DNA of 64,000 bases, from the NCBI GenBank assembly GCA_027596075.1, contig JADGJC010000094.1, positions 1 through 64,000 on the forward strand. Direction: 5' to 3'. This document shows, one piece after another, positions 23,039 through 34,603 of the stretch. A program made the position numbers and the translations under genes. The notes under the pieces are model-generated. The model was not told where the DNA came from. It ran no database searches and saw only the letters and a program-made list of their open reading frames with translations. The DNA is from Rhizophlyctis rosea. Lineage: Eukaryota; Chytridiomycota; Chytridiomycetes; Rhizophlyctidales; Rhizophlyctidaceae. Position 1 is the stretch's first letter. Each line of letters begins with the position of its first letter.

Positions 23039-26000
23039 ATGTTGTCGACACGTCGACTTACTACAGAGACTATGAACAACAACAATTCCTTGCCTGACAA
23101 TCTACTACTACTGTTGGAGCACTTGATCTCTCCTAACACGGGCGACTTGAACAAATACTATGCGACTGCCAACGTTCTAGTGCAGGTGAGTTCTTCTTTT
23201 TCAAAGTGGTCTTCCTGGCTTTTTAACTTGTTTCGGGTCAGACTTGCCTCAGTAGTGCTCGCAGCACACCACGCCCACTCTTCCATACAGACAACAATAC
23301 TTGTTCTTTGAAAGAGCCGGACCAGCTTCTGCCTGACTCCACCTTTGCAATACCGATACCAGTGACATATCCGCTGTCCGCCGCGCTTTGTGCCCTGCCG
23401 GAAGATGACTCTGGCATAAAACCGCTGGCTTGGGCGGAACTATTATCAATTATAGGTATTGACACTGTCGCAATCTGATTGACGAGAATTGCTGACGTAG
23501 GAGCTTCTTAGTGAACTCCTCGGCGAGGCACAGTAAGATTGATGTTGCGCACGCTATCGGTACTCTTTTTAGAAGCTCTTTAGCGTCAAAGAACGCAAAT
23601 GAGGTTCGTTTTCGAGATTTACCATGGTTCGCTTTTGCCGGAAGGCACTGACTATCTTGGTGGCGAAGGCGAAGGACATCGTGCTGCTCTTGCATCGCAT
23701 CACCGAAAACGAAACATCCCTCAGTTTGATAAATTTCGACGATATATGGAAATTCATTGATCAGAACATGTTAGTATTGAAAGAATGAATTGATGCAAAA
23801 ACTGTCCCGCTAAAGTTGGGTAGAATTTCACAGGAGGCGCCTACAGAGGCTGCCCTCGGTGTTCTGAACAACTTGGAAAGAAACTTGCAGATTCGGAGCA
23901 AATTGAAGCGAGCCTCAACAATCAGACAACTGCACAGACGGCTGATCAAACTCCTAAGCGATGATGTGAGCGTTATGCCTTCGATATTTCGAAATCTCCG
24001 CCCATTTACACAAACCACACTTTAGGATCATGTCATTGTGGTCCGCAGTTTGATAAGTCTAATTTATCTGATGGATGACCAGGAAGGGTCTAAACTGTTC
24101 AACAAACGCAACATCGAAGAGACCTGGAAACTCGTCTTTTCAATTGCTGCGGCTGGACCTCAATCGCTCGTCCCCAGAGAGGATTTGATACGCCTGGTTG
24201 ACCAGCTGCTACAACAACCGTGCTTTCGACAAATGGTAGCGGGCGAATCTTGCCCTTTGGAAAATAACCTAAAAAGGCTTTTAGCAAATCTTGTGGACGG
24301 AAAATGGGACCCCGCGGTCTTCCAGGTTGGCATGTGTTGAACAAATGTCTTCGAGATTAGGGTTATGAAAGCGCTGATGCTGCTGTTGATTAGCTCCTGA
24401 CGGTGATGACATGCAACGGCATTGACATAGGCTCTCCCGCCATAGAAAGACTTGTAAAGTGGGCGACCGAGAAGATTGTCTCATCGGTCGTTCAGCATTC
24501 AAGCTTGGAACCCGAAACCGCAGCTGCCTGCCAGCTGCTGTCGAAACTGGTACGTCTCTGTGCATTTAGCATTCAGAACACGAAGGTCGACAACGTTTCT
24601 GGCATTCAGAGCCGACAACCCGGTCGAATTCCGGGTCAGCTATGCTTGGTCACGAGCGGAATCAGGATATTAGATGCCATTTTCACATCGTACACACGGT
24701 CGGATACCCCACCCTTGCAGGCAGACATCCTCAGCGTTGCATATGACATCTTGTGGTAAGCCTACGTAGGTAGCCTGCTAGACACATCATCCAATCCGCA
24801 TGGACATCTTCAACCGCATTTACAAACTTTGTCAGCACCGAGGCATTTGCTGATCAACTGCCTGGCATCGAGTTGGTCAGTGTCGAAGAGCGATTGCTAA
24901 ACAAGGAAATATCAAGCCTTCCGCAAATGGAAGAGGTTGTGGGTTTAATGTCAATACTTGTCCATGTTTCCAAAACACAGAAGCATGAATTGCCAAAGGA
25001 GGTGAGAATATTATTTCTATTGAGCTTTGTAACGTTGTGGTGATGTAACAAAGCGCAGATACTAGAAAACTCAAGGATGCATCAATCTGTTGCGTACTGT
25101 CTACGGATGTCAAACAACAAAAGTATACTTGCTGGTGCATCTCTTGTCCTGGGAATGTGCATGGGATCAACAAGGTTGGTTGATATTTTTGGCTGTCTGA
25201 ATGCGCGGATGGTACATGAGCTCTCGTACGCAAGCGAGTTCCACAGATTTTCCAGTCATTTGTCTTCAGCTGTCGAATATGAGCGAGAACGGGTTGCACT
25301 ATGTCAGCGAGTGTTTGAAAGAGTTCGAGGTGGGTACTGATGATTGGTTCCGATGATATTGCATGTTCATACGCGCACCAGGCAACTTCAGGAAATGTCC
25401 AACAGAACCGATAAAAGCTGGACAAATAGTTGATCAAAATCTCGATGCTACAGTACAGGCAGTCCAGGCTTTGGTGGGTTGGTTGTAACAACCTCTAAAT
25501 GTACCCAGCAATATTTATATGAAGATGACCGCCAGGAAGGGCAGCTACACGAAGCTAGGGAAGAGATGAGAAAGGAAATGGACTTGAAAGAATCACTATC
25601 TCGGTTGAAGGTCGAAACATATCAAAAGAAGATCGATCTGCAAAGTGTAAGGAATTGCGATGGGCTTTCTTACGTTTTTGGTACGCTAACGGGATTTTTC
25701 GGGTTTCTTGCAGAGAGAAATTGTCCAGATGCAGGTGAGATCGTTGCTTGCACCCCTTCGATTTTGCGTTTGCGTTCTGATGTGATGTACTTCACGTAAC
25801 AGGAAGCGCTACATTCGAACAGAATTGCGATGGCACAACAGGAGCAGTTAGTTGTCATGCAAACACAGCAGGTACTGCATGTGTGCACAGTATGGTGCTT
25901 CCCTAATGACGGAGACATATCTTCATAGGCGAACGACCTTCGAGACAAAGCAACATTACTGCAGCATGAGCGAGAAGCTGAAAGGGCCAATTTGAAGTTG

Positions 26001-26339
26001 CTGGAGGCGGAAGTCAGAAAGATCAAAGAGACTGAGGAGTCCAAGAGAAGGCAGATGGAATCAGATTTCAAGGCGCATGTGGAAGGTTTGACGACGCAGC
26101 GGATCAAACTTCAGGAACATGTAAAGGTGCAGAAAGCCCGCATCCAGGAGTTGGAAACAAGAGTGGCGGAAATGGTGGTGGAGGAGGGGGAGCGGGAGGA
26201 AGAATTGCGCATTTTGGAGCGGGGCTTGAATAGTCTCAAGACGAGGAGGAAAGGCCGGGGAAAGGAAAATGCGGTTGTGGTCAAGAACGAGGATGTGACA
26301 GATCTAGGAACCAAGCTCCTAGGTACGTCACTGAATTGA
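23039..26339 (+). CDS. CIP2A-like protein (armadillo N-domain plus coiled coil)
   Basis: This gene has the layout of CIP2A, the animal PP2A inhibitor and TOPBP1 partner in mitotic DNA-damage tethering: a helical armadillo-type half followed by a long coiled coil. From the start (23039) the exons read LPDNLLLLLEHLISPNTGDL, TFAIPIPVTYPLSAALCALP, SLSLINFDDIWKFIDQN and EAALGVLNNLERNLQIRSKL. The best match to my memory of CIP2A is DDQEGSKLFNKRNIEETWKL (near 24075-24130), beside a conserved LF-x-x-RNI-x-x-T segment. Later exons give ILENSRMHQSVAYCLRMSNN, then, from about 25500, Glu/Lys/Arg heptads (LKLLEAEVRKIKETEESKRR). About nine introns are predicted. A 48-nt intron near 26321 could extend the C-terminus past the stop at 26337-26339. 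No PP2A-binding claim can be made from sequence. Confidence 0.72.
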
Positions 26340-27163
26340 ACAGATGCACGTTTGTTACTTTGTAAATCAGATGAGAAATGGTATAATGGGGCAATCTTGA
26401 TTGTGTCGGAACTATTTCCGGAATTGATATCATGACATATTGTGTGCATTCTGATACTTCTTTATGACCCCCAGTGCACATTCAATAATCGCCTTGGCGC
26501 TGCGCAAACATGCTGCCGCATACGGCCGATCCATAGACTCACGCCATCAATCATGTTAAGCTGGAACCCGCTGGGATGAGCAGGAACGACTGATAAAAGT
26601 GATAGGATGCACCAGAGTCCAACTGTCTACAGGTAGCAATGGCTGATACGTTTCCATGCATTCGCACGACATAATGAATAGTTTTGAATGTTCGGTTTTT
26701 GATCATCAGCACCTCTAAACTATTGTTATTCACGTTTAAATTTTGGCTATAGACTATGTATTTGACCTGCATGATGGTACTTCGTTTATGTCCTCTCTAT
26801 GTAGTTCCACTATATATACAGCTAGCGCGGTATAGGACCAAGTCTTCCCCCAACAACAAAAAAAGCAAAAAGTGGCAAAGAAAGGAAGAGAGAGAGGCAA
26901 AGGGGCCTTTGGATGGATCCGATCTATTTGTCATACAAATGAAAATGGGCGTGGTGCACATGTGCTATTTTTGCACGCCACGCTTCCTCATTGAAAATTG
27001 GGGCCCAGTCATGGTGCGGCCAAGTTGTGGAAGGATACCACATCTTGACCACATTCCAGTCGGATGCATGTGGTGAAGTTTTTTTTCAGAGTGCGAACTG
27101 CCCCACGGTTCTTACACAAAAGCACATCGATCCTCAAGGCTCCTTTGCTTCCCCATTCACAAA
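26340..27163. other. Intergenic region upstream of eIF4A
   Basis: 820 bp between the CIP2A-like gene and eIF4A. It contains a TATA-like stretch (CTATATATAC near 26809-26818) about 350 bp before the eIF4A start, and a purine-rich patch near 26860-26915. No gene was seen. Confidence 0.4.
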
Positions 27164-28168
27164 ATGGCTACTGAAAAGTAAGTAATAGAAACTCTTTGTA
27201 TCACAACAGACAACTCAACTGTTTCACCATAACTAACTCTGCTCTCACTATGTTACAGGAACGCAGCGCCCGGCGAGGCTGGTGGTTTGGAGATCCCAGA
27301 AGGGGAAATCGAGGTGAAGACTTTTTGTCCAGGGTATACTGATCGCCATTATGCCAAACTGACTGTTGTGGAATTTATCATATAGTCCAACTGGGACGAG
27401 ATTGTTGACAAGTTCGATGACATGAACTTGCGTGAAGAGCTTCTTCGCGGTATCTATGCTTACGGGTGAGTGTGGTGCGCGAAAAGCGTTTTTTGTTTGG
27501 ATTGAGAATAATAGACTTTGGTCAGTTTCGAACGCCCGTCCGCTATCCAACAGCGCGCCATCATCCCTGTCATTAAGGAGCGCGATGTCATCGCTCAGGC
27601 GCAATCCGGTACCGGCAAAACCGCCACCTTCTCTATCGCTATCCTTCAAAAGTTGGACATGACCAAGCGTGAGACGCAAGCCCTCATCCTTGCTCCCACC
27701 CGTGAGCTCGCCCAACAAATTCAAAAGGTCTTGGTCGCTCTCGGTGACTACATGCAGGTTGACTGCCACGCCTGCATTGGTGGCACCAACGTTCGTGAGG
27801 ACATGAGGAAGCTTGAGTCTGGTGCCCACGTCGTTGTCGGCACCCCCGGCCGTGTCCAGGACATGATTACCCGTCGCGCCCTCCGTCCCGACCACATCAA
27901 AATGTTCGTCCTCGACGAAGCTGATGAAATGTTGTCTCGTGGTTTCAAAGAGCAAATCTACGACGTCTTCCAACTCCTCCCCCCCGCCACCCAAGTCGTT
28001 CTTCTTTCTGCCACCATGCCCGCTGACGTTTTGGAAGTTACCAAGCGTTTCATGCGTGACCCCATCCGTATCTTGGTCAAGCGTGATGAACTTACCCTCG
28101 AAGGTATCAAGCAGTTCTACATCGCTGTCGAGAAGGAGGACTGGAAGCTCGACACCTTGTGCGACTTG

Positions 28169-28200
<32 letters not shown>

Positions 28201-28788
28201 TTTCTGCAACACCCGCAGGAAGGTCGACTGGCTCACTGAGAAGATGCACGGTCGCGAGTTCACCGTCTCTGCCATGGTACGTGCAGTGGCCAGTTGCACG
28301 TCGGGCGCGTTGAATGCTTCCTAATGACCGTTGCATGCAGCACGGTGAAATGACGCAAGGCGAACGTGACGTCATCATGAAGGAGTTCCGTTCCGGTTCA
28401 TCCCGTGTGCTCATCACCACCGACTTGCTCGCCCGTGGTATCGATGTCCAACAGGTGTCTCTCGTTATCAACTACGATCTCCCTAGCAACAAGGAAAACT
28501 ACATCCACCGGTATGTTTGTTGCGATTTTTGGAGACTAATGTGTGTGCACTTCATCTGACGACATTGTGTAGTATCGGTCGTGGTGGACGGTTCGGTCGT
28601 AAGGGAGTTGCCATCAACTTCGTCACCGCCGACGACGTCCGCATGCTTCGTGAAATTGAGCAATTCTACAACACTCAAATCGAGGAGATGCCCATGAACA
28701 TCGCAGACTTGTAAGTTGATGTTTGTCGAACGAGCACCTTGTTTAACTCAATTAGAATACTAACATCATTCCATATTTCAGGATCTAA
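27164..28788 (+). CDS. TIF1: eIF4A DEAD-box RNA helicase
   Basis: eIF4A unwinds mRNA 5' leaders in the eIF4F complex. The first coding exon is 14 nt (27164-27177, MATEK). After short introns come [20 protein letters not shown], the Q motif [15 protein letters not shown], motif I AQSGTGKT, Ia [10 protein letters not shown], Ib TPGR, motif [11 protein letters not shown], motif [41 protein letters not shown], and motif [15 protein letters not shown] split by an intron. The final intron sits inside the C-terminal codons: ADL joins to I and the stop at 28786-28788, giving the family ending MPMNIADLI. Codon use is strongly biased to C-ending codons, as expected for a highly expressed gene. Confidence 0.97.
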
Positions 28789-29408
28789 TTTACTTTATTA
28801 TGTCACCCGCCTCTTCATCGCAAGCTCGAGTTGTGGTTTGCGATTTGTATGCAACTTTTGTACATCCTTTTGTCATCCAATAGATACTTCCCCATTTTTG
28901 CTATCGCACATTACTTTCATGCTCATAACACTGAAATCTTCATTTTGCTGTGATTTTTACGCAGTTGGAGATCAGACTTCCCTTGCTTCGATTTGGGGGT
29001 TTCAGGGATTGTTGTTTAATGTCGGAAGGAGCAAAGCCTCTCGGAATTGTCGATTGGCAGTTTCGTTTCGCACAAACATGGTCATATCACCGTGAGGAAT
29101 TTGTGTTGGATGAATTTTCTCTGAAGATGGGATAAGTTCTGAGTGTATGTATGAGCCAGATGAGCCCACCGACGAAATTCAAACCGTCCCCACACGCATT
29201 TTCTGAATCGTTTAATTTGACATGTGACACTGTCACGTGCTTTTATGGGTGATTTGAATTGATTCCTGAGTTGAGAATCACACCATTGGCCTGTCGCGCA
29301 TTGATCTTGAATTGGGCTGGTTGCGAAAACTTCCTCTCCAACCCAAAAATAACATCCATCTCAAATCCCACTCAATCAAAGTCTCACTCTCACCTAAAAT
29401 CCTTCAAA
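28789..29408. other. Intergenic region between eIF4A and thioredoxin
   Basis: 620 bp of AT-richer sequence that should hold the eIF4A 3' UTR and the thioredoxin promoter. A CT/A-rich leader with CTCAATCAAAG and CACTCTCACC precedes the thioredoxin start. No gene was seen. Confidence 0.45.
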
Positions 29409-30027
29409 ATGGTTCAAGCCGTCACTCAATTCTCCGAGTTCAAGGAGCTCACTGGCTCCGACAAGATTGTTGTTGGTACGCTTCTCTCGAGGGTTCACCA
29501 GAGCAGGGTCCTGTCAAAATAACACTAATACTTTGCTTGCCTTATTTGAAATCAACCTTCCCATTGCAAACAAACCCTTGTTGACTTCTCAAAGTTGGTA
29601 CGTATTTCACTGTATTCGCTTGCTTTGTGCTTCCGATATAAATTCTGATCGACTCTTGCCGACAGACTTCCACGCATCTTGGTATGATATAATGCTTGAC
29701 AGCTGTAACTCTATCATCTGTTTGCGGCAACTTGACCACATAAGAACCCCCCATGTTCAACAATAACACGTACTCCCCAATCTCCCCTCTAGGTGTGGTC
29801 CCTGCAAGATCATTGCCCCCAAGTACGAAGCCTTCGCCCAAGAGTTCGCCTCCAAAGCCACCTTCATCAAGGTCGACGTTGACGAAGTTGCGGACGCCGC
29901 CGAGGCCGCCGGTGTGCGCGCCATGCCCACCTTCCAAATCTACAAGGGTGGCCAGGTCATCGCCGAGGTCGTTGGTGCCGATGCCAACAAGTTGAGGGCC
30001 GAAATCGAGAAGGCTTGCAACGCTTAA
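29409..30027 (+). CDS. TRX1: Thioredoxin
   Basis: A small disulfide reductase. Exon 1 (29409-29475) encodes MVQAVTQFSEFKELTGSDKI and the start of the central strand. A later exon (29666-29681) gives DFHASW, and the last exon (29793-30027) starts CGPCKIIAPKYEAFAQEF and continues KVDVDEVADAAEAAGVRAMP with cis-Pro, FQIYKGG, and an end in KACNA. The active site WCGPCK is split by an intron. Simple splicing of exon 1 to 29666 yields KIVVDF, one residue short of the usual KLVVVDF. A 3-nt exon TTG (29595-29597) flanked by AG and GTACGT would restore it. With about 104 residues it has the usual single-domain length, cytosolic and without a targeting peptide. Confidence 0.95.
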
Positions 30028-30379
30028 ATGATGGGATAAAAGTAGTAGTTTGTAATTTTGTAAAGCTGCAAATAGGATTCTGATCGGTAATGATGACCGC
30101 GTACACCCGGTCATTGTCAAGCTAAAAGAACACAGCCAGCGTGCTGCATTGCGTGCGCTTTGGTGCCAGGTCCCAGCGATTGAGGATGAGTTGGAGTGCT
30201 CTTAGCGCCCATTGGGCGGTTGGTTTCGCGTGCACGATGCTGTCATGAAGCGGCAATGGCGTGTCGTTGTCCAAGAGCTCTCCCATTGTGTCGTTTACGG
30301 GTCATCATAAATTACCTTTTATTATAAACAAGTCATCTACATCAGATTTTTACAGTAAACAAAATTTACTCGCTACGAA
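30028..30379. other. Convergent intergenic region
   Basis: About 350 bp between the 3' ends of thioredoxin (+) and the PUF gene (-). It should contain both 3' UTRs. No gene was seen. Confidence 0.5.
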
Positions 30380-33141
30380 CTACATATAAAGTGGGGCTAG
30401 GCTTGCCAATGATGGGGGGAAACCCGAGTAGTAGAGCATGTCCAAATCGCTCAGGGCTTCGCGATGCAACTTGCTGTGTAGTCTATAGATCACATGAAGA
30501 GTAGTGATTAGCCTATGATCCACAGAGGTCCTTTGTGATGGATCTTACCGTTTGCCGTAGGGAGTGTTGCGCACCGCTGGCAGTAAAGGCCGGATGCATT
30601 CCACCAGCTGCTTCCGTTGCATGGGGTCCGCAAAGTCCAAAGCAGTTTGAACCACATAGTTGCCATAGCAGTCGCCGAGAAGTTTGTTCAGGCGGTCCTT
30701 GTTCAGTATCTCGTTGACTAGTGCTCTACGGATGTCGATGTGTGCCACCCGGATGCACTGCAAATTCATAAAGAAAATGGTCAGGGTGAATCTTCGGCTT
30801 CCTGCAAGTCCAGTGAACATTTACCTTCTCAATAACATTGCTACTGAACTTCTGTACTGAAAGAAGGCAGATGTTGCCGATGAATCGCTGAATCATCGCA
30901 TTTGCATAGCGTCCGTCCGGTAGATCAAGTACATATTGAACAACGTAGTTGCCGAAAGGATCTTGGACGAGGGTTAAGGCATTGTAGATGATCTCATCGA
31001 CCAATTGTGTCTATCAGCAAAATACGGTCCGTTAGCAATGGCACAGAGCACCATAAGGAACTTCGATGCCCACCTGTTGGCGCTTAGATGCATGGTCGAT
31101 GCAACGCTGCAGAACACAACACCCATGCCTATGTGTGGCAACCTCCACAATGTGAGTGGTGACCGCATCATAAGCAAACTGTAAAAGAGTGGGCTTAGTG
31201 CGCGTTGCAACTTCTTTGACGCAGAGGGCTTGGCTCACTTGATTATGCTCTGGGGGCAACCGATGCAAGCACTTCTGAATGACATGATTGCCATTCAAGT
31301 CCTTGATCAGGACCACAACGCTAGACGACAGCGCGCGAACCATGGTTCGGATCTTGAAAACATGGTGAGAACAATGTGGGATGAGTGGCAAACAACAAGA
31401 TGGTCTTACCTGCTGTTTGGTTGACAGATGTTCGATTAGCTTTTGCACCGCTCTTGTCCCATGCATGTTGAGCGATATGGACACCAGCTCGGGTGCGACA
31501 CCTTCGACTATCATCGATCGTTGGTCGTCATTGCAGAATTCCAAGAACTTCTGGCACAGGTAGTTTCCGAAGGGATCTAACCATCCGATGATTGGTTCCG
31601 GAACAGATTGAAAACAAGAAAGAGTATCGTTGCGCACCTGTCATCAGTTCAACGAAATGGGCATATATCTCATTGAAGATGGTTTGAATTCTTTTAAGGT
31701 CTTGGCTCTCGATCTGCTTCTGCAGGAACCGACAACCGTGCTGATCTTTGCAGAGGGCGTATATTTGGCCGATGACGTCTTCCAGGAGGATGGTGGCAAA
31801 GCGTCCTGGTCATAGAGAGTGAAGTGAGTGAGTCTCATCCACGCAGAAAGGTGCAACAACAGTCCACCTGTACCTTCGTCAGCAATGCTAGGTCGTTTTT
31901 GCTTCTGAGCGGCCAATGCTTTAGAATGATATGCAAAAGCAGGGTTGTACCCAAGCCCCGGCCCGTAGGGGTACGGCGAAAACATGGACATCTGGTTCAT
32001 CATGTTGTATCCTGCGGGATTTATCATGTTGAGTGGTGGATACCCGATGCCGTGATTTCCGAAGTAAGGGTTCATGAAGGCTCGCGGCAGAACGTGCGAG
32101 AAATTGCACCGATCGGCACGAGAGCAAAACCCTTGCAGGAAGTATTTGCAGATCTTTCCAGACGACATTGCGGGCTCTCCATTACTGGGAAGGGTGGATG
32201 CATCAAGGTAGTCACCATCTTCGTACTCTAGAAATCCGGCCAATCAGCGAGATGCGCTCCAACTAGCCTTTTCCCGTGGCGGAATACCCACCTTGCTTCA
32301 GATTGGACTGACTTGATTTCCTCATGGATGATGTGCGCAGGAGTCCGGGATCGCCTGAGTCTTTGTTAAGTGGTGACTCCATATGAGTGGCTCGTTGCCC
32401 AAAGACTGTACTCACCGGCCATACCGCCAACACCTGGGGGTGAAGGATAGGGAACCGAAGAGTTCGTTTCCGACTCTCTTCGCGCCATCAGGGTTCGGAG
32501 TTCGTCATCGTCGGTGATATGTTGAAGAATCCGGCGTCCATAAGCTGAACCTGGAAGTGGTGGCTTAGTGCGGGCCCACTTGACAACCCTTTCCTCAAGC
32601 ACGCACCATCTTCTTCAAAATAGAAGTTCTCGCCAAACTGAGCAGGCGCCATGGACGTGGCCAGTGGTACATCATTGTTGTTGCGTTCCATCGATGAGAA
32701 TTGTGTGGATGTCGGAGATACTCGGGAAGACACGCTTGCTGAATCGCTGTACTTTCTGCGACTGCCGGTCAAGAGTCAATGGCCGGCCATGTGAAACATT
32801 GATCGCAACACCTACGGGCCGTTCTCGATGGATTTGTCCAAAGTCAATGCGTCCATCGCCGTCCAAATCTGTGTTATGTCACCAGAATTTCTCCTGGAAG
32901 TTGGCACAGTTCGAGAGGAGCCCGACAAACTAGTGGTACTATGTGCAATCGGTGGAGAAGCAGAATCGGCTCGCCGAGATGCTGGAGATATGGGTCTGGA
33001 TCCACCGCCCGAAAAACTGGAGGCCGCTACTCGCTGATATAATGGGATGCCATCTGCGTCAATGGCATCTGAACCTTCCCCTTTCAGTTGTTGGATGCTC
33101 ATCCTTTCGAAAGCTAGGTAGTCAGGTTCCGAAACTCGCAT
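30380..33141 (-). CDS. Pumilio (PUF) RNA-binding protein with a CCCH zinc finger
   Basis: PUF proteins bind UGUA-containing 3' UTRs and repress or localise mRNAs. The N-terminal half is Ser-rich and disordered (start chosen at 33141, MRVSEPDYLAFERMSIQQLK; 33102 is an alternative). Small exons join GSAYGRRILQHITDDDELRT to a CCCH finger KICKYFLQGFCSRADRCNFS plus H (C-x7-C-x5-C-x3-H, near 32100-32160). Then come Pro/Tyr/Asn/Met-rich sequence and the PUF repeats: DQHGCRFLQKQIE, DPFGNYLCQKFLEF, NMHGTRAVQKLIE, DLNGNHVIQKCLH, HRHGCCVLQRCID, DPFGNYVVQYVLDL, KFSSNVIEKC and DCYGNYVVQTALDF. The last exon is HSKLHREALSDLDMLYYSGF to a stop at 30380. About eight repeats are present, the full set for the family. 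Confidence 0.9.
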
Positions 33142-34603
33142 ATCCAAAAGGTGCTGAAAGTTTGATCTGGTGAGTTGACGCCGATCCGGATACACAGATG
33201 TTTAATGACGATAGCCGTACGTGTTTGAAATAGGAGCTCGGTTGAGCGTTTTGCGGGTCCTCGGTATGCCCGTTTGCGTTGTCTCTTTGGAGATATGTTG
33301 ATATGGTCATTCTCTTTGTCAACTACAAAACGTGAGCTGTGGTGTGATCGGTACCCGGAACGTCATGCCCACACTTCGTCATTTCCTTACCACGACTTAG
33401 GTGCAGTGAGGCACTACCAGGTGTTACCACGACCTTTTGGAGAAGCTGCAACAACTGTGCGGAAACTTCACACAACACGGCTGATCAGGACTGGAAGTTG
33501 AGGGTAGGAGACGGGGAGATCGGCTGGGTAGTGGTGCTGGTCACGATTTGCTTCTGTGATCTTGTGTAGTTGTGAATGAGTCTCAGTCTGGGAGGAATTC
33601 TGTAGTGACCAAAAATAAGCAGCAAAATGGTGTGAATGCGAGGCAGATGGAGTAGGCCGTTTGGGGGGAGTTGTATGGGCGGATAGCAATAATAGAAGGG
33701 ACGTGGGTATACTTACCTATTGCATGGTAAGGGCTAGTTCTACTCAGCAATTCATTCATTCGACCTGCAACAAATGCAGCATCATGCAACAGTGAGCGTG
33801 TTCATGCATTTGGGGCCATCATCAAATTCATCAAACTGTGCTGTGCAATTTCAATGTCGCACGAAATAATAAAGTGAGGTGTGGTCCATCAGGGAGATGT
33901 TCGGACACATCGGACATGCTCATACGGGAAAGACCCCATGCCTGCGCCACACTCAAATGGAGAGGGTCTGTCTGGTCTGCATGCAATACTGCAATACTGC
34001 AATACTGCAATACGCATGAATAATGATTGATGAACAGTATGAACGCGCGGGTTGAAGCCGTAGCTAAGCGATAAACTCAAACGAATACCAACGGGCAGGC
34101 GGCGAGTGGCCAGGTGAAAATATCACTCCCGACTTTCGTCGCATCGAACCCCAAGATGATTCAATCCATGGCATGTTTCGTGCCAGCTATGCAGTTCGTC
34201 GCACCCTTGGGGTGGCTACACAAATATAGGGACATCCTTTGCAGCACAGGCGGCCTCGCCTCTTTCGGTTCTGCCTCAAGTTTTTCAATCTTTTAGGACC
34301 GCGAGCGGTAAACAAACTTCACACATCTGGTGCACCAATTGCCCCACGGGTATTTATGTCACTCCACGCAACTTTGTGCGGGAGTGTCATTCTTCCATTT
34401 TGGTGTGATCAATTCATTTCATTCGTGACGTTCCGCTGCTCCTATATAAACAATCCAACCCCTTCTATATTCGCCAGTTTCGAATACCCGATGCAGTGGA
34501 TTGTCCCACCAAGTACTTCGTGTAAGTGTTTACATTGGGCTCGTTCGTTTCTTGCTCTATATCTACATTTGCTAAGTACAGTATTCCAAATTTGCAAGTG
34601 ATC
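33142..34603. other. Intergenic region upstream of the PUF gene
   Basis: 1.46 kb between the PUF start and the dynein stop, both genes on the minus strand. It probably contains the PUF promoter and possibly 5' non-coding exons. It includes a short 8-bp tandem repeat. No coding frame with family features was found. Confidence 0.45.
33982..34013. repeat. Four perfect 8-bp units TGCAATAC
   Basis: Four uninterrupted head-to-tail copies in the region upstream of the PUF gene. The unit length does not suit coding sequence, so it is a minisatellite or a site cluster. Confidence 0.85.

Noticed and set aside
22210..23154. 314-codon minus-strand frame across the PGS1/CIP2A-like upstream region
   Set aside because: It overlaps the PGS1 N-terminus in another frame and crosses 12-bp repeats; no recognisable domain and an unlikely composition.
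27248..28471. 407-codon minus-strand frame opposite eIF4A
   Set aside because: It is the antisense shadow of a strongly codon-biased gene; low TA content at codon borders keeps the opposite frame open. It has no family features.
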